Source: Paraliobacillus salinarum (GTDB taxonomy: Bacteria; Bacillota; Bacilli; Bacillales; Amphibacillaceae). Taken from it: a DNA stretch of 64,000 nt. Position numbers and translations under genes: made by a program. The notes below the pieces were generated by a model that ran no database searches, was not told where the DNA came from, and saw nothing but the letters and a program-made list of their open reading frames with translations. This document shows, in pieces, positions 7,841 through 18,627 of this stretch; positions within the stretch are counted from its first letter, which is position 1, and the number at the start of each line of letters is the position of its first letter. The DNA lies in assembly GCF_014083865.1 (NCBI RefSeq), contig NZ_JACEFA010000006.1, forward strand, positions 96,969 through 160,968, read 5' to 3'.

Positions 7841-8458
7841 ATGAGTGAAAAATGGCTGGATTGGGCAAAAAGAATGCAAGCAATTGCCCAATCTGGGTTA
7901 ACTTTTTCAAAAGATGTGTTCGATCAAGAACGGTATCAAGAATTAAGTGAGTTAAGTGTGGAAATTTTGCATGAATATACCGATGTAAATACAGATAAGA
8001 TAACGGAGCTATTTACAAATGAGACAGGTTATCCAACGCCAAAAGTAGATGTCCGTGCTGCTATTTTTAAAAATGATCAACTATTGTTAGTGAAGGAAAA
8101 GTCTGATGATGCATGGGCTTTACCGGGTGGCTTCTGTGAAATAGGATCGTCCGCTTCTGAAAATGTCAAAAAAGAAGTGAAGGAAGAATCGGGTCTAATG
8201 GTTGAACCTAGTAGATTACTAGCTGTATTAGATAAAAATAAACATGATCATCCACCAGATCCGTATCACTTTTATAAAATGTTTATCTATTGTGACATTG
8301 TAGGCGGAGACACGCAAGCTGGTATAGAAACAAAAAATGTGCAATTTTTCTCTGAAGATAACTTGCCAAGCCTATCATTAAAACGGAACACAGAGTCACA
8401 AGTTAAGATGATGTTTGATTTCGTAAAAAATCCTACAAAGCCCACACTGTTTGATTAG
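7841..8458 (+). CDS. NUDIX hydrolase with N-terminal helical domain
   Basis: Hydrolase of nucleoside-diphosphate-linked compounds, 205 residues. Residues 1-65 form the helical domain found before the Nudix fold in YjhB-like ADP-ribose/ADP-sugar hydrolases. The Nudix box, about residues 87-109, reads GGFCEIGSSASENVKKEVKE then ESGL: the core E-x-x-E-E is intact, whereas the first Glu is Ser and the Arg is Lys, both usual in this subfamily. The substrate cannot be read from sequence. It follows the GNAT gene closely behind its own AGAGGTG. Confidence 0.85.
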   Translation: MSEKWLDWAKRMQAIAQSGLTFSKDVFDQERYQELSELSVEILHEYTDVNTDKITELFTNETGYPTPKVDVRAAIFKNDQLLLVKEKSDDAWALPGGFCEIGSSASENVKKEVKEESGLMVEPSRLLAVLDKNKHDHPPDPYHFYKMFIYCDIVGGDTQAGIETKNVQFFSEDNLPSLSLKRNTESQVKMMFDFVKNPTKPTLFD

Positions 8459-8512
8459 ATTACAATTTCAATGCTATTTTCGTAAAATCTAAATTAATCA
8501 CAAACGAAAAAT

Positions 8513-8538
8513 CCACTCTATCATCACAGATAGAGTGG
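8513..8538 (-). terminator. terminator of the DUF4349 gene
   Basis: CCACTCTATC (8513-8522) pairs perfectly with GATAGAGTGG (8529-8538). On the minus strand it is followed by ATTTTTCG, so it mainly serves the lipoprotein gene, though it may also stop readthrough from the Nudix gene. Confidence 0.75.
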
Positions 8539-8546
8539 AAAACGCG

Positions 8547-9458
8547 TTATTCTTTTTTATTCCTTTGTCGTCTCCAAACAAAATAACCAATTCCACCAGC
8601 GATTGCAAAAATGATTAGTATTGGTAAATTACCGATTAAAAAGATAATCATACTAGAACCAGCTGATAACAAGAAGTTAACACTTCGCTTCATCTGTTCT
8701 TGAACTTTATCCCATGTGTTTAAATCTTCATCTTGAACAATATCAACTCGTCTTTCTTGAATATGCAAAGACACGGTAGCAAAATCTGATTTATTTTTTA
8801 AATAATTCATTCTCCCGGTGATTTGCTCGATCTCTTCTTGAACGTTGGCAAGATCATTAGAAATTTTCAATAGATCCTCTGTCTTTTCTGCTTGCTCCAT
8901 AAAGGCAAGTAGTCTTTTTTCAACAACTTGTTTCGACTTTAATCTGGCTTCAAGATCGACATATTGTTCAGTCACATCTTCACCAGAGATGTTTTTTTGC
9001 GTAACTTTCATATCGCTTTTTTCCACCATCGAAATAAAAGCTTCAAATTGTTCTTGCGGAATTCGCGCAGTAATTGTTCCTTCATGTACATTTTTCTCTA
9101 TTTGGTAGGAGTCTGAGGAGACAATGTAACCGCCTGCCCCATCAATTTCTTTCTCTAATCGCTCAATCGTCCCCTGAAAATCCTTTACTTCTAACGTGAC
9201 ATTCGCATTGTAAATAATTTTACGGTCTGTTTCCGCACCTTTAGGAAGTTCTTCTCCGTCCTGTTGTTCAGCTTGCTCACTTGTTTCATTTACCGCTCCT
9301 TCTTTTGAGTTGGATGAGAACGATTCACCCATCGCGGCGTCTTCAGTTGCTATTTCTGACGAATAATCGGCTCCATCATCACTACTTCCATTACCACTAC
9401 AACCAAATAATATAAAAACAAACAACAATACAAACAGGACTCTAAACATTTTGGACAT
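8547..9458 (-). CDS. DUF4349 lipoprotein
   Basis: A 303-residue surface lipoprotein. The signal peptide ends in the lipobox LFGC with Cys20; an acidic Ser/Asp/Glu-rich linker (21-75) follows, then the DUF4349 domain (about 78-245) with a long coiled coil around residues 160-215 (SKQVVEKRLLAFMEQAEK then LANVQEEIEQITGRM), and a C-terminal membrane helix (about 270-293) with a basic tail. It is thus anchored at both ends. The function of the family is unknown; a role at the cell envelope is inferred. It is a single gene with a strong GGAGGG site. Confidence 0.85.
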   Translation of the reverse strand: MSKMFRVLFVLLFVFILFGCSGNGSSDDGADYSSEIATEDAAMGESFSSNSKEGAVNETSEQAEQQDGEELPKGAETDRKIIYNANVTLEVKDFQGTIERLEKEIDGAGGYIVSSDSYQIEKNVHEGTITARIPQEQFEAFISMVEKSDMKVTQKNISGEDVTEQYVDLEARLKSKQVVEKRLLAFMEQAEKTEDLLKISNDLANVQEEIEQITGRMNYLKNKSDFATVSLHIQERRVDIVQDEDLNTWDKVQEQMKRSVNFLLSAGSSMIIFLIGNLPILIIFAIAGGIGYFVWRRQRNKKE

Positions 9459-9646
9459 TATATTACCCTCCTTTAAACGTTCTTTTCCTAATAGTCGTTT
9501 TAAACTAAATAAAGTTTCAAGTTTGCATAATTATGAAATAATCTTACACGCGTGCTTCTTTATTAATGCTTATACTTAGATATTTATAATATTACATCGT
9601 TATTTTAACAATAATAAAAAAGATTGTAAAAATTCTAATAAATCAC

Positions 9647-9683
9647 TTGAATTAATATACTATTTAATGCATAATAATTCATA
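9647..9683 (+). promoter_or_regulatory. argG promoter with overlapping ARG box
   Basis: TTGAAT (9647-9652), 17 bases, CATAAT (9670-9675). ATGCATAATAATTCAT at 9667-9682 fits the ArgR/AhrC half-site pattern TGnAT-WWWW-ATnCA exactly and covers the -10, as expected for arginine-dependent repression. The remaining upstream bases, from 9459, show nothing else. Confidence 0.7.
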
Positions 9684-9737
9684 CAAACAAAATAAACGTT
9701 CATAAAGAAACATATAAAATGTTAGGAGAGGTTATAT

Positions 9738-10997
9738 ATGGCGAAGGAAAAAGTAGTGTTAGCATATTCTGGAGGATTAGATACATCCGTTGCAATTAAG
9801 TGGCTTCAAGATCAGTACAATTATGACGTGATTGCTGTTGGATTGGATGTAGGAGAGGGGAAAGATTTAGAATTTGTCAAAAAGAAAGCATTAGACGTTG
9901 GTGCGATTAAATCATATTCCGTTGATGCAAAGGCGTTATTTTCAGAAGAATATGTGCTGCCAGCATTACAAGCAAATTTATTGTATGAACAAAAGTATCC
10001 ACTTATTTCTGCATTGTCACGTCCGTTAATTGCTAAGATATTAGTTGATATTGCAGAACAAGAAGGAGCAGTTGCAGTAGCGCATGGCTGTACTGGTAAA
10101 GGAAATGACCAGGTTCGTTTCGATGTAGCATTTACTGCCCTCAATCCATCCTTGAAAATTGTCGCGCCAGTTCGTGAATGGAAGATGACAAGGGATGAAG
10201 AGATAAATTATGCACAAGAAAATGGTATTCCTGTTCCGGTTGGGTTAGAAAGCCCGTATAGTGTCGATGAAAATTTATGGGGACGTAGTAATGAATGTGG
10301 TATTTTAGAAGATCCTTGGGCGGAAGCACCAAAGGATGCATTTGATTTAACGACAGATCCAATTGATGCGCCGGATACGCCAGAAACAATTCAAATCGCT
10401 TTTGAACAAGGGAAACCAGTATCTATTGATGGCAAGGTGTACCCGTTAGAAGAGTTAATTTTAAAACTAAACAAAATTGCAGGAAAACATGGTGTTGGAC
10501 GTATTGATCATGTTGAAAATAGATTAGTAGGTATTAAATCTCGTGAAATTTATGAAGCACCAGCTGCTTTAACATTAATTGCTGCTCATCAAGAACTAGA
10601 AGCATTGACTTTACCTAGAGAAGTAGCGCAATTTAAGCCAACCATTGAGCAAAAATTAGCACAAACAATTTATGATGGATTATGGTATTCTCCATTAACT
10701 AGTGCATTACAAGCTTTTATAAAAGAAACACAAACGTATGTATCTGGAACAGTAAAAGTAAAGTTATATAAAGGCCATGCACAAGTGGTTGGTCGTGAGT
10801 CAAAACATTCGTTGTATGATATGGATCTTGCAACATATACAAAGGGTGATGCATTTGATCATGACGCAGCATTAGGATTTATTAAACTGTGGGGATTGCC
10901 AACACAAGTGCATGAAACAGTTACAGGTGCACAACAACAAAAGAAAACATCGATTACTAAAACAACGATAGATGTAAAGGAAGCGATTAAGCAATGA
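9738..10997 (+). CDS. argG: argininosuccinate synthase
   Basis: Joins citrulline and aspartate with ATP to argininosuccinate, the penultimate step of arginine synthesis. The N-terminal PP-loop [15 protein letters not shown] (residues 9-23) and [13 protein letters not shown] (about 116-128) are typical, as are [20 protein letters not shown] and YDMDLATYT. The 419 residues are slightly longer than the usual 400, the extra being a hydrophilic C-terminal tail ([20 protein letters not shown]). It starts behind TTAGGAGAGG and overlaps argH by four bases (ATGA), so both are translated from one mRNA, controlled by the ARG box upstream. Confidence 0.96.
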   Translation: MAKEKVVLAYSGGLDTSVAIKWLQDQYNYDVIAVGLDVGEGKDLEFVKKKALDVGAIKSYSVDAKALFSEEYVLPALQANLLYEQKYPLISALSRPLIAKILVDIAEQEGAVAVAHGCTGKGNDQVRFDVAFTALNPSLKIVAPVREWKMTRDEEINYAQENGIPVPVGLESPYSVDENLWGRSNECGILEDPWAEAPKDAFDLTTDPIDAPDTPETIQIAFEQGKPVSIDGKVYPLEELILKLNKIAGKHGVGRIDHVENRLVGIKSREIYEAPAALTLIAAHQELEALTLPREVAQFKPTIEQKLAQTIYDGLWYSPLTSALQAFIKETQTYVSGTVKVKLYKGHAQVVGRESKHSLYDMDLATYTKGDAFDHDAALGFIKLWGLPTQVHETVTGAQQQKKTSITKTTIDVKEAIKQ

Positions 10998-12424
10998 AAC
11001 TATGGGGCGGAAGATTTACCAAGCCAACGAATCAATTAGTGGATGAATATACAGCATCCATTCGATTTGACCAAAAATTAGCCGCTTTTGATATTCAAGG
11101 TAGTCTCGCCCACGTAGCTATGCTTGCCAAATGCGAGATTATTTCACAAAAAGATGCTGATACGATTGCAAAAGGTTTAAAGATAGTCGCAGAAAAAATT
11201 GAAAATGAAGAAGCGGAATTAACTGAAGCGAATGAAGATATTCATATGAATGTGGAGAAGCTATTAATTGATGAGGTCGGAGCTGTTGGCGGAAAATTGC
11301 ATACCGGTCGAAGTAGAAATGATCAGGTAGCTTTAGATATGCGTTTATATTTACGTGATGCTTTAGTAACGATTACTGAACTATTAGGTCAATTGCAGCA
11401 AGCGTTATATACACAAGCACAGCAAAATTTAGACACTGTGTTACCAGGCTATACGCACTTGCAACGTGCACAGCCAGTGTTATTTGCGCATCATATGATG
11501 GCGTATGTATTCATGTTCCAGCGTGATATGGAGCGTATTATTGATAGCTGGAAACGTGTCAATCGTTCACCGTTAGGGGCAGGCGCATTAGCTGGTACTT
11601 CTTTTGTAATTGATCGTCATTATGTAGCGGAAGCATTAGCTTTTGATGGTGTCACTGAGAATAGTTTGGATTCGGTAAGTGATCGTGATTTCGTTGTTGA
11701 ATTTTTAGCTGATGCTTCATTGATTATTACTCACTTGTCACGTTTATCCGAAGAACTAGTGCAATGGTCGAGTGCTGAGTTTGATTTTATTGAATTAGAC
11801 GATGCTTTTTGTACGGGAAGTAGTATGATGCCTCAAAAGAAAAATCCCGATGTACCAGAATTAGTTCGTGGAAAGACGGGGCGTGTCGTTGGTCACTTGA
11901 TGGGCATGTTAACCACATTAAAAGGATTGCCGCTCGCTTATAATAAAGATATGCAAGAAGATAAAGAAGGTATGTTTGATACGGTTGAGACATTGAAGGG
12001 TGCGCTAGCATTATTTGCACCGATGATTGAAACAATGCATGTCAAAAAAGAAAAGATGTACGAAGCAGTTGCAAAAGATTATTCCAATGCAACGGACTTA
12101 GCTGATTATTTGGTTGTAAAAAATATACCTTTTCGGGAAGCGCACGCAATTGTTGGGCAAACCGTGCTTTACAGTATCGAACAACAAAAGTATTTGCTTG
12201 ATTTAACATTAGCAGAGTTCAAACAATTTTCTGATGCAATAGAAGCTGACATTTATGATGTGTTAGCACCTAAATCAGTTGTGAACGCAAGGAATGTAGC
12301 AGGAGGCACAGCCAAAAACAGAGTAGAAGAACAACTTAAACAAGCAGAAGCACTGTTAGAGGCAAATCACACGTGGATAAAGGAAAAATCAACCATCCTA
12401 CAAAAATTAACACTAGATAAATAA
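10994..12424 (+). CDS. argH: argininosuccinate lyase
   Basis: Splits argininosuccinate into arginine and fumarate; member of the fumarase/aspartase superfamily and active as a tetramer. The MKLWGGRF start, [16 protein letters not shown] (about residues 98-113), the [15 protein letters not shown] region and the superfamily signature [16 protein letters not shown] (about 276-291, with the catalytic serine loop) are all present. The 476 residues are a little longer than the usual 460 because of a helical C-terminal extension. It is the second gene of argGH and is closed by a terminator at 12442. Confidence 0.96.
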   Translation: MKLWGGRFTKPTNQLVDEYTASIRFDQKLAAFDIQGSLAHVAMLAKCEIISQKDADTIAKGLKIVAEKIENEEAELTEANEDIHMNVEKLLIDEVGAVGGKLHTGRSRNDQVALDMRLYLRDALVTITELLGQLQQALYTQAQQNLDTVLPGYTHLQRAQPVLFAHHMMAYVFMFQRDMERIIDSWKRVNRSPLGAGALAGTSFVIDRHYVAEALAFDGVTENSLDSVSDRDFVVEFLADASLIITHLSRLSEELVQWSSAEFDFIELDDAFCTGSSMMPQKKNPDVPELVRGKTGRVVGHLMGMLTTLKGLPLAYNKDMQEDKEGMFDTVETLKGALALFAPMIETMHVKKEKMYEAVAKDYSNATDLADYLVVKNIPFREAHAIVGQTVLYSIEQQKYLLDLTLAEFKQFSDAIEADIYDVLAPKSVVNARNVAGGTAKNRVEEQLKQAEALLEANHTWIKEKSTILQKLTLDK

Positions 12425-12441
12425 ATTATCTTAGAAACTGA

Positions 12442-12468
12442 AAAACTAGCATCACGCTAGTTTTCTTT
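12442..12468 (+). terminator. terminator of argGH
   Basis: AAAACTAGC (12442-12450) and GCTAGTTTT (12456-12464) form a perfect 9-bp stem with a T-rich tail. Confidence 0.85.
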
Positions 12469-12475
12469 TGAGAAT

Positions 12476-12493
12476 CATGTATATTTATTTAAA
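12476..12493 (+). promoter_or_regulatory. candidate ARG box upstream of carA
   Basis: CATGTATATTTATTTAAA agrees at most positions with the Bacillus ARG box consensus CATGAATAAAAATTCAAG, though the second half-site lacks its C. It lies 40 bases before carA in AT-rich promoter DNA. Confidence 0.5.
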
Positions 12494-12532
12494 TTTAAGT
12501 ATAATTATAAGTTATTGACTGGAGGGAGAAAG

Positions 12533-13630
12533 ATGACAAAGCAAACAGGTTATCTTGTTTTAAACACAGGGGATGTATTGGAAGGAGAATTTCTAGGTAA
12601 ACCAATCGAACAAGAAGGTGAAATGGTTTTTAATACAGCGATGACTGGGTATCAAGAGGTATTAACAGATCCTTCTTATGCAGGACAAATTGTTACACTT
12701 ACTTATCCACTGGTCGGAAATTATGGTTGTAATGATATGACAAAAGAAAGCCATTATCCAGCATTGGCTGGTTTAATTATCGGAACAGCTTGTGAACAAC
12801 CAGATCATTATCAATCCAATTATTCTGTAAAGGACATGATAATGAAATATGACATTCCGACGTTACAAGGGGTAGATACACGTTCATTAACACGTATCAT
12901 TCGCCAGCATGGAGAAGTGTATGGAAAAATCACAACCAATCCGACAGATAAACCAACGATTTGTAAAGTTAATCCTAACCTTGTGAAGCGAGTATCCGTA
13001 TCATCTATCCAACAATACAAAGCGATCGGATCTGCTTCTTTCAGTCAAGCAACCCATGTTGTTGTTATTGACTTTGGTTATAAACACTCCATTACTCAAG
13101 CACTCATTGAGTTAGGCTGTGAGGTGACAGTTGTTCCTTACGATGCCTCTTTTCATGCGATTAAGCGATTAGACCCAGATGGAGTGATCGTCTCCAATGG
13201 ACCGGGTGATCCGTCACATTTACAAGATCATTTGCCAATATTAAAACAAATAGCTCAAACGTATCCCACTTTAGGCATTTGTCTAGGTCACCAACTCATC
13301 GCATTAGCTTTTGGTGGTAAAACGAATCGTCTTCCATATGGCCATCGAGGAAGTAACCATCCAGTAAAAGATTTATTAACCGGAAAAGTTTATATTACGT
13401 CACAAAATCACGGTTATGTCGTTGATGATGCTTCAATTGACAGTACCGATTGGAGCATTTCACATCGAAATGTAAATGACCAATCTGTTGAAGGTTTAAA
13501 ACATAAGCATTTAGATGTGACAACAGTCCAATTCCATCCTGAGGCAAATCCAGGTCCAAAAGATACACAAGAGATTTTCGAGCATTTTGTTGAACGGTTA
13601 AGTAAGAAGGAAGTGAAGCAGCATGCCTAA
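12533..13630 (+). CDS. carA: carbamoyl-phosphate synthase small subunit (arginine-specific)
   Basis: Glutaminase subunit that releases ammonia from glutamine and channels it to CarB. Residues 1-150 form the CarA-specific N-terminal domain (LNTGDVLEGEFLG, FNTAMTGYQEVLTDPSYAGQ). The class I amidotransferase domain follows, with the nucleophile elbow GICLGHQLIALAFGGKT and the partner residues in QFHPEANPGPKDT. The start follows GGAGG with spacing 7; an in-frame TTG at 12515 has no ribosome site. Because it lies between argGH and argF and behind a likely ARG box, it is assigned to the arginine branch, not to pyrimidines. It overlaps carB by eight bases. Confidence 0.93.
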   Translation: MTKQTGYLVLNTGDVLEGEFLGKPIEQEGEMVFNTAMTGYQEVLTDPSYAGQIVTLTYPLVGNYGCNDMTKESHYPALAGLIIGTACEQPDHYQSNYSVKDMIMKYDIPTLQGVDTRSLTRIIRQHGEVYGKITTNPTDKPTICKVNPNLVKRVSVSSIQQYKAIGSASFSQATHVVVIDFGYKHSITQALIELGCEVTVVPYDASFHAIKRLDPDGVIVSNGPGDPSHLQDHLPILKQIAQTYPTLGICLGHQLIALAFGGKTNRLPYGHRGSNHPVKDLLTGKVYITSQNHGYVVDDASIDSTDWSISHRNVNDQSVEGLKHKHLDVTTVQFHPEANPGPKDTQEIFEHFVERLSKKEVKQHA

Positions 13631-16600
13631 GATTGATAAGATCAAGAAAGTATTAGTTATTGGTTCAGGTCCAATTGTAATTGGGCAAGCAGCTGAATTT
13701 GATTATGCTGGTACACAAGCTTGTCTCGCGCTCAAAGAGGAGGGTGTGGAGGTTATTCTTGTAAATAATAATCCTGCAACGATAATGACAGATGAAAATA
13801 TTGCAGATCAAGTTTATTTAGAGCCTTTAACTTTGGATTCATTAGACAAGATTATTCAAAAAGAAAGACCAGACGGATTGTTACCTACATTAGGCGGACA
13901 AACTGGACTGAATCTAGCAATGGAATTAACAGAAGCGGGTGTACTGGAGAAATATGATGTGACTTTATTAGGTACACCATTAGAAACCATTCAAAAAGGC
14001 GAAGATCGTGAAATTTTCAAATCGATGATGAAAGAAATTAATGAACCGATAGCAGAGAGTGTATCCACAAGTTCGATTGAGCATGCACTAACATTTGCTG
14101 AGCAAGTTGGTTATCCAATCATTGTTCGTCCTGCCTACACACTAGGTGGTGCTGGTGGCGGTATTGCAGATAATGCCTCTGATTTAAAGCGTATTGTGAA
14201 ACAAGGGATTCATGCTAGTCCTATTAATCAAGTGTTGATCGAGCAAAGTGTGAAGGGATGGAAAGAGGTAGAGTATGAGGTAATGCGTGATGCAAACGAT
14301 ACATGTGTGATTGTTTGTAACATGGAGAATTTTGATCCAGTTGGTGTACATACGGGTGATAGTATTGTCGTGGCGCCATCACAAACATTAACAGATGATC
14401 AATATCAAATGCTACGCTCATCATCCGTAAAGGTTATTCGAGAGCTTGGTGTAATTGGTGGATGTAACATTCAGTTTGCGTTAAACCCCTTAAGTAATGA
14501 GTATATTATTATCGAGGTAAATCCACGAGTAAGTAGATCGAGCGCGCTTGCATCTAAAGCAACGGGATATCCGATTGCACGGATTGCTGCTAAAGTAGCA
14601 CTAGGTTATCACCTAGATGAAGTGCTTAACCCGATTACAGGAGATACGTATGCTAGCTTTGAACCAGCAATTGATTATATTGCGGTGAAAATACCACGTT
14701 GGCCATTCGATAAATTTTTTCAAGCGGATCGTTTGCTTGGAACACAGATGAAGGCAACTGGAGAAGTAATGGCATTAGCAAGAAATTTTCCAACAGCACT
14801 TAATAAGGCAATTCGTTCACTTGAAGTCGGTTTGGATCAGTTAAGATTACCGTCACTAGAGGATTGGAGTAATGATGCTGTTGAGATAGCATTAGTTCGT
14901 CCAACAGATGAGCGTTTATTTGTTGTTGCTGAAGCCATTCGACGTGGCTATACAATTGACCAATTACATGAAATAACTGAAATCACAAAATATTTCTTAT
15001 ATGAAATTGCTGCTATGATAAAAGTGGAGCAAGATTTGAATCAAAAGAAATGGGAAGAGGTCTCTCAAGTAGATTTGAAAGTAGCTAAGCAATACGGTAT
15101 TTCAAACAAAACGATGGCATCTATTTGGGGAGTTTCTGAATTAGAAGTTCAGACTCGTTTAGAAGAGGAGTCTGTTTTACCAGCATATAAAATGGTAGAT
15201 ACATGTGCGGCTGAATTTGCAGCTGATACACCATATTTTTATAGCTCTTGGAATGAACAGGATGAAGTAGAACCATTAACAGGGAAACGTCGTATCGTTG
15301 TACTTGGTTCAGGACCTATTCGTATTGGGCAGGGAGTAGAGTTTGATTACTGCTCTGTTCACGCGGCGATGTCTTTAAAGGAACAAGGGATTGATGCGGT
15401 GGTTGTTAACAATAATCCAGAAACAGTGAGCACAGATTTTAATACGGCCGATCATCTTTATTTTGAACCTTTAGCTGCAGAAGATGTCATTCAAATAGTA
15501 AAAAAAGAACAAGCGGATGGCGTGCTAGTTCAGTTTGGTGGTCAAACAGCTATTAAGCTAGCAGATGAATTGGTAGAACACGGGATCGAACTAACTGGTG
15601 TGGACTTACGTGTGATCGAAGCCACCGAAAATAGAGATCAATTCTATCAATTATTAAGAAAACTAGATATTCCACATATCCCAGGAGATACGGTGATGTC
15701 GATATCAGATGCGCAGGATGTTGCCGAAAACATTGGTTATCCTATTTTACTTCGTCCTTCCTATGTCATTGGAGGTCAAGGAATGGTTGTTCTCCAAACT
15801 GAAACTGAACTAATCAAGTATTTAAAGCAAATGGAACAAAGTACAGACTATTCTCAAATTTTCCCTTTGTTAATTGACCGTTTTATTCAAGGGAGCGAAG
15901 TCGAAGTGGATGCGGTATGTGATGGAGAAGACATTGTCATACCTGGTATTTTTGAACACGTTGAAAAAGCTGGGGTTCACTCGGGTGATAGTATTGCTAT
16001 TTTTCCTGCACCAAGTCTTTCTGAAGTAGAAAAGCAAACCATTGAAGATTATACGAGAAAAATTTCTGCAGCTTTAAAGGTGAAAGGAATGATGAACATA
16101 CAGTTTGTCATTAGTGAGGATCGACAAATGATTTATTGTTTAGAAGTAAATCCAAGAGCTTCTCGAACGGTTCCGATTGCAAGTAAGGTGACAGGTGTGC
16201 CAATGATTGACTTGGCAACACGAATTCAAATGGGAGAAAAGTTGAACCAACAACAATGGAAACTTGGATTGCATCAGGATGTTCCATTTTATGCAGTAAA
16301 GATGCCGGTTTTTTCAACAAATAAATTACCAGGAGTAGATCCGATTTTAGCACCTGAAATGAAATCAACAGGAGAAGCAATAGGACTTGGATCGACTGTA
16401 TCTGCTGCAATGGCAAAAGCTTTTGGTTGGAAAAAAGAATTTTTACAACCAATCACAGAGGATAAAGCGATTTATTTATCATTAGAAGAAGTAGATGAGA
16501 AGTTGGTAGCTGCTTTAGCGACAATTACAGGGCAAATTTTTGCAGATGTGGATACAGCAAACCTTTTAGAGAAACGTGGTGTGAATATTGAACGGGTAGT

Positions 16601-16850
16601 ATCTACTCAATCAGCTATTGAAATGAATAATGAAGAAGCTTTTTGTGTCGTATGTAGCACAAAGCTGGATGAAGCAAGCAAACAGTTGCGAGAAAGTACA
16701 TTGCAAGCAGGAGCTATTTGTTTATCAGCTAATGAGACATTGCAAGCGTATATTCAAGCGATGGCATACACATTAGAAGCACCGAAAGCGATTAGTGAGT
16801 ATCAAACAGATAAAAGTAGCGTGAATAAAAAAGAGGAGGCGTTACATTGA
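13623..16850 (+). CDS. carB: carbamoyl-phosphate synthase large subunit (arginine-specific)
   Basis: Makes carbamoyl phosphate from bicarbonate, ammonia and two ATP. Two homologous ATP-grasp halves are evident: [20 protein letters not shown] (about residue 14) is mirrored by [20 protein letters not shown] (about residue 563). ATP-grasp loops [12 protein letters not shown] and [12 protein letters not shown] and the closing [20 protein letters not shown] and [20 protein letters not shown] also occur in pairs. The last 130 residues, where the allosteric MGS domain should lie, are weakly conserved to my eye, which would suit an enzyme not controlled by UMP. It is co-transcribed with carA and argF. 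Confidence 0.95.
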   Translation: MPKIDKIKKVLVIGSGPIVIGQAAEFDYAGTQACLALKEEGVEVILVNNNPATIMTDENIADQVYLEPLTLDSLDKIIQKERPDGLLPTLGGQTGLNLAMELTEAGVLEKYDVTLLGTPLETIQKGEDREIFKSMMKEINEPIAESVSTSSIEHALTFAEQVGYPIIVRPAYTLGGAGGGIADNASDLKRIVKQGIHASPINQVLIEQSVKGWKEVEYEVMRDANDTCVIVCNMENFDPVGVHTGDSIVVAPSQTLTDDQYQMLRSSSVKVIRELGVIGGCNIQFALNPLSNEYIIIEVNPRVSRSSALASKATGYPIARIAAKVALGYHLDEVLNPITGDTYASFEPAIDYIAVKIPRWPFDKFFQADRLLGTQMKATGEVMALARNFPTALNKAIRSLEVGLDQLRLPSLEDWSNDAVEIALVRPTDERLFVVAEAIRRGYTIDQLHEITEITKYFLYEIAAMIKVEQDLNQKKWEEVSQVDLKVAKQYGISNKTMASIWGVSELEVQTRLEEESVLPAYKMVDTCAAEFAADTPYFYSSWNEQDEVEPLTGKRRIVVLGSGPIRIGQGVEFDYCSVHAAMSLKEQGIDAVVVNNNPETVSTDFNTADHLYFEPLAAEDVIQIVKKEQADGVLVQFGGQTAIKLADELVEHGIELTGVDLRVIEATENRDQFYQLLRKLDIPHIPGDTVMSISDAQDVAENIGYPILLRPSYVIGGQGMVVLQTETELIKYLKQMEQSTDYSQIFPLLIDRFIQGSEVEVDAVCDGEDIVIPGIFEHVEKAGVHSGDSIAIFPAPSLSEVEKQTIEDYTRKISAALKVKGMMNIQFVISEDRQMIYCLEVNPRASRTVPIASKVTGVPMIDLATRIQMGEKLNQQQWKLGLHQDVPFYAVKMPVFSTNKLPGVDPILAPEMKSTGEAIGLGSTVSAAMAKAFGWKKEFLQPITEDKAIYLSLEEVDEKLVAALATITGQIFADVDTANLLEKRGVNIERVVSTQSAIEMNNEEAFCVVCSTKLDEASKQLRESTLQAGAICLSANETLQAYIQAMAYTLEAPKAISEYQTDKSSVNKKEEALH

Positions 16851-17791
16851 AGGAACAAAATGTAGCAGTACAGTTGCAGGGGAGGGATTTCTTAACCTTA
16901 GCAGATTATCAGCCAGAAGAAATTAAATATTTGTTAGACTTAGCTAAAGAAATAAAAGAAAAGAAAAAGCGAGGAGAAGTCTATCAACCCTTAAAAGGTA
17001 AAGTGTTAGGTTTAATTTTTGAGAAATCTTCTACTAGAACTCGAGTGTCGTTTGAATCAGGTATTTATCAGCTTGGTGGAACAGGATTATTTCTGAGCTC
17101 AAACGATATTCAGCTTGGTAGAGGAGAGACGATTTCAGATACGGCCAAAGTATTATCTAGTTATTTAGATGGCATCATGATCCGGACGTTTAAGCAATCA
17201 GATGTGGAAGAATTAGCGGAAAATGCCAGCATACCAGTGATTAGCGGACTAACAGATAGTTATCACCCTTGTCAGGTGTTAGCAGACTTACAAACGATAC
17301 AAGAAGTGAAAGGAACCTTAGCTGGCTTGAAAATTGCTTACATCGGTGACGGTAATAATATGGCACATTCCCTTATGTTAGGGGCAGCCAAAATGGGGAT
17401 GCAATTTAGTACAGCTTCACCAGAAGGTTATCTTACAGATGAGGAAATAGTTAAAAAAGCGAAAGAGATTACTGATGGTGCTAACATTGCAATTACAACG
17501 GATCCAATTGAGGCAGTAAAAGATGCTGACGTAATTTATACAGATGTATGGGCTAGTATGGGGCAAGAAAGCGAACAACAGGAAAGAGAAAAACTATTTG
17601 CAGCTTATCAAGTGAATGAATCGCTTGTACAACATGCCAAGGCAGATTATACATTTATGCATTGCTTGCCTGCGCATCGAGGGGAAGAGGTTACCGCTTC
17701 GATTATAGATGGAAAACACTCGGTTGTTTTCCAAGAAGCAGAAAATCGCCTCCATGCTCAAAAAGCATTGATGGTAGCGTTAATGGGATAA
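16847..17791 (+). CDS. argF: ornithine carbamoyltransferase
   Basis: Transfers the carbamoyl group of carbamoyl phosphate to ornithine, giving citrulline, the substrate of ArgG. All motifs are present: the phosphate-binding [10 protein letters not shown] (about residues 63-72), [11 protein letters not shown] (about 142-152), the SMG loop of the ornithine site (WASMGQESE) and [11 protein letters not shown] with the catalytic cysteine. The 314 residues fit the anabolic enzyme. The start is TTG, overlapping the carB stop in TTGA and lying 7 nt behind AGAGGAGG. The direct handoff of carbamoyl phosphate explains why it follows carAB. Confidence 0.95.
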   Translation: MKEQNVAVQLQGRDFLTLADYQPEEIKYLLDLAKEIKEKKKRGEVYQPLKGKVLGLIFEKSSTRTRVSFESGIYQLGGTGLFLSSNDIQLGRGETISDTAKVLSSYLDGIMIRTFKQSDVEELAENASIPVISGLTDSYHPCQVLADLQTIQEVKGTLAGLKIAYIGDGNNMAHSLMLGAAKMGMQFSTASPEGYLTDEEIVKKAKEITDGANIAITTDPIEAVKDADVIYTDVWASMGQESEQQEREKLFAAYQVNESLVQHAKADYTFMHCLPAHRGEEVTASIIDGKHSVVFQEAENRLHAQKALMVALMG

Positions 17792-17822
17792 TGGGACAAA
17801 GGGGTCTGACCCCTTTGTCCCA
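17792..17822. repeat. interspersed 31-bp palindrome, copy 2, terminator of carAB-argF
   Basis: TGGGACAAAGGGGTC, centre T, GACCCCTTTGTCCCA: perfect 15-bp arms starting one base after the argF stop codon. The same family occurs in imperfect form at 1546-1576. There is no T-run (AAAATAAGG follows), so termination relies on the very stable stem. Confidence 0.8.
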
Positions 17823-17832
17823 AAATAAGGGC

Positions 17833-17897
17833 TTTACATTACTAAATACTCCTTTATAATAAAAGTGAGTGATCACTCACTTTTATTATAAAGGAGT
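17833..17897 (+). promoter_or_regulatory. promoter inside a 50-bp perfect palindrome (TetR operator)
   Basis: TTTACA (17833-17838), 16 bases, TATAAT (17855-17860). Bases 17848-17872 are the exact reverse complement of 17873-17897, a 50-bp palindrome centred on GTGAGTGATCACTCAC, which has the form of a TetR-family operator. It contains the -10, the likely start point and the AAGGAG ribosome site (17891-17896) of the exporter gene, so it could act on DNA through the TetR protein and on RNA by hiding the ribosome site. Confidence 0.75.
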
Positions 17898-17904
17898 TGT
17901 TTGT

Positions 17905-18627
17905 ATGTGTTCAATTATTCGTTTAGAGCAATTAAACCAAGCTTATGGAAAGGAAATGGTGCTAAAGAATGTTCAGCTACAAATTAACAAAGGCGAAATT
18001 TATGGATTATTAGGACCTTCTGGATCTGGAAAAACAACTTTAGTAAAGACGCTTATTGGGGCGTTAACGCCAAGAAATGGTTTGGTTCAAGTAGATGGTG
18101 TACAGATGCCTAACTTAAAAAAATTAAATGACATTGGATATATGGCACAAGCTGATGCATTGTATGATGAATTAACTGCTAATGAGAATCTGACATTCTT
18201 TGCAAAGCTGTACCAGATGCAAGGATCCTATCGAAACAAAAGGATAACAGAAGTATTGGAACAGGTAGATTTACTTCAAGATAAAGATAAACGAGTGGAG
18301 AATTTTTCAGGTGGTATGAAAAGACGCTTATCACTTGGAATTGCCTTATTACATGAACCAAAGATATTAATTCTAGATGAACCGACTGTTGGGATAGACC
18401 CTGTACTTCGAAATCGGATTTGGGATAGTTTTTATAAGTTAAAAAAATCAGGTGTTACTGTAGTGATTACCACTCACGTAATGGATGAGGCAGAAAAATG
18501 TGATCGTTTAGGACTTTTACGAAACGGAAGTATTTTAGCTAGCGGTACGCCAAATTCTTTAAAAGAACAAGCCGGCGTTGAAACCATTGAGGAAGCTTTT
18601 TTACAGTTGGGAAGTGATCAATCATGA
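17905..18627 (+). CDS. ABC exporter ATP-binding protein (drug-resistance type)
   Basis: ATPase subunit of 240 residues. Walker A is GPSGSGKTTLVKT (about residues 34-46), the signature FSGGMKRRLSLG (about 134-145), Walker B LILDEPTVGIDP, and the H-loop TTHVMDEAEKCDRLG follows. This pattern is that of the DrrA/YadG/CcmA class that works with ABC-2 permeases to expel drugs or lipids. The ATG at 17905 is 8 nt behind the AAGGAG held in the palindrome; a frame extending back through the palindrome has no ribosome site. It is coupled to the permease by an ATGA overlap. Confidence 0.9.
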   Translation: MCSIIRLEQLNQAYGKEMVLKNVQLQINKGEIYGLLGPSGSGKTTLVKTLIGALTPRNGLVQVDGVQMPNLKKLNDIGYMAQADALYDELTANENLTFFAKLYQMQGSYRNKRITEVLEQVDLLQDKDKRVENFSGGMKRRLSLGIALLHEPKILILDEPTVGIDPVLRNRIWDSFYKLKKSGVTVVITTHVMDEAEKCDRLGLLRNGSILASGTPNSLKEQAGVETIEEAFLQLGSDQS

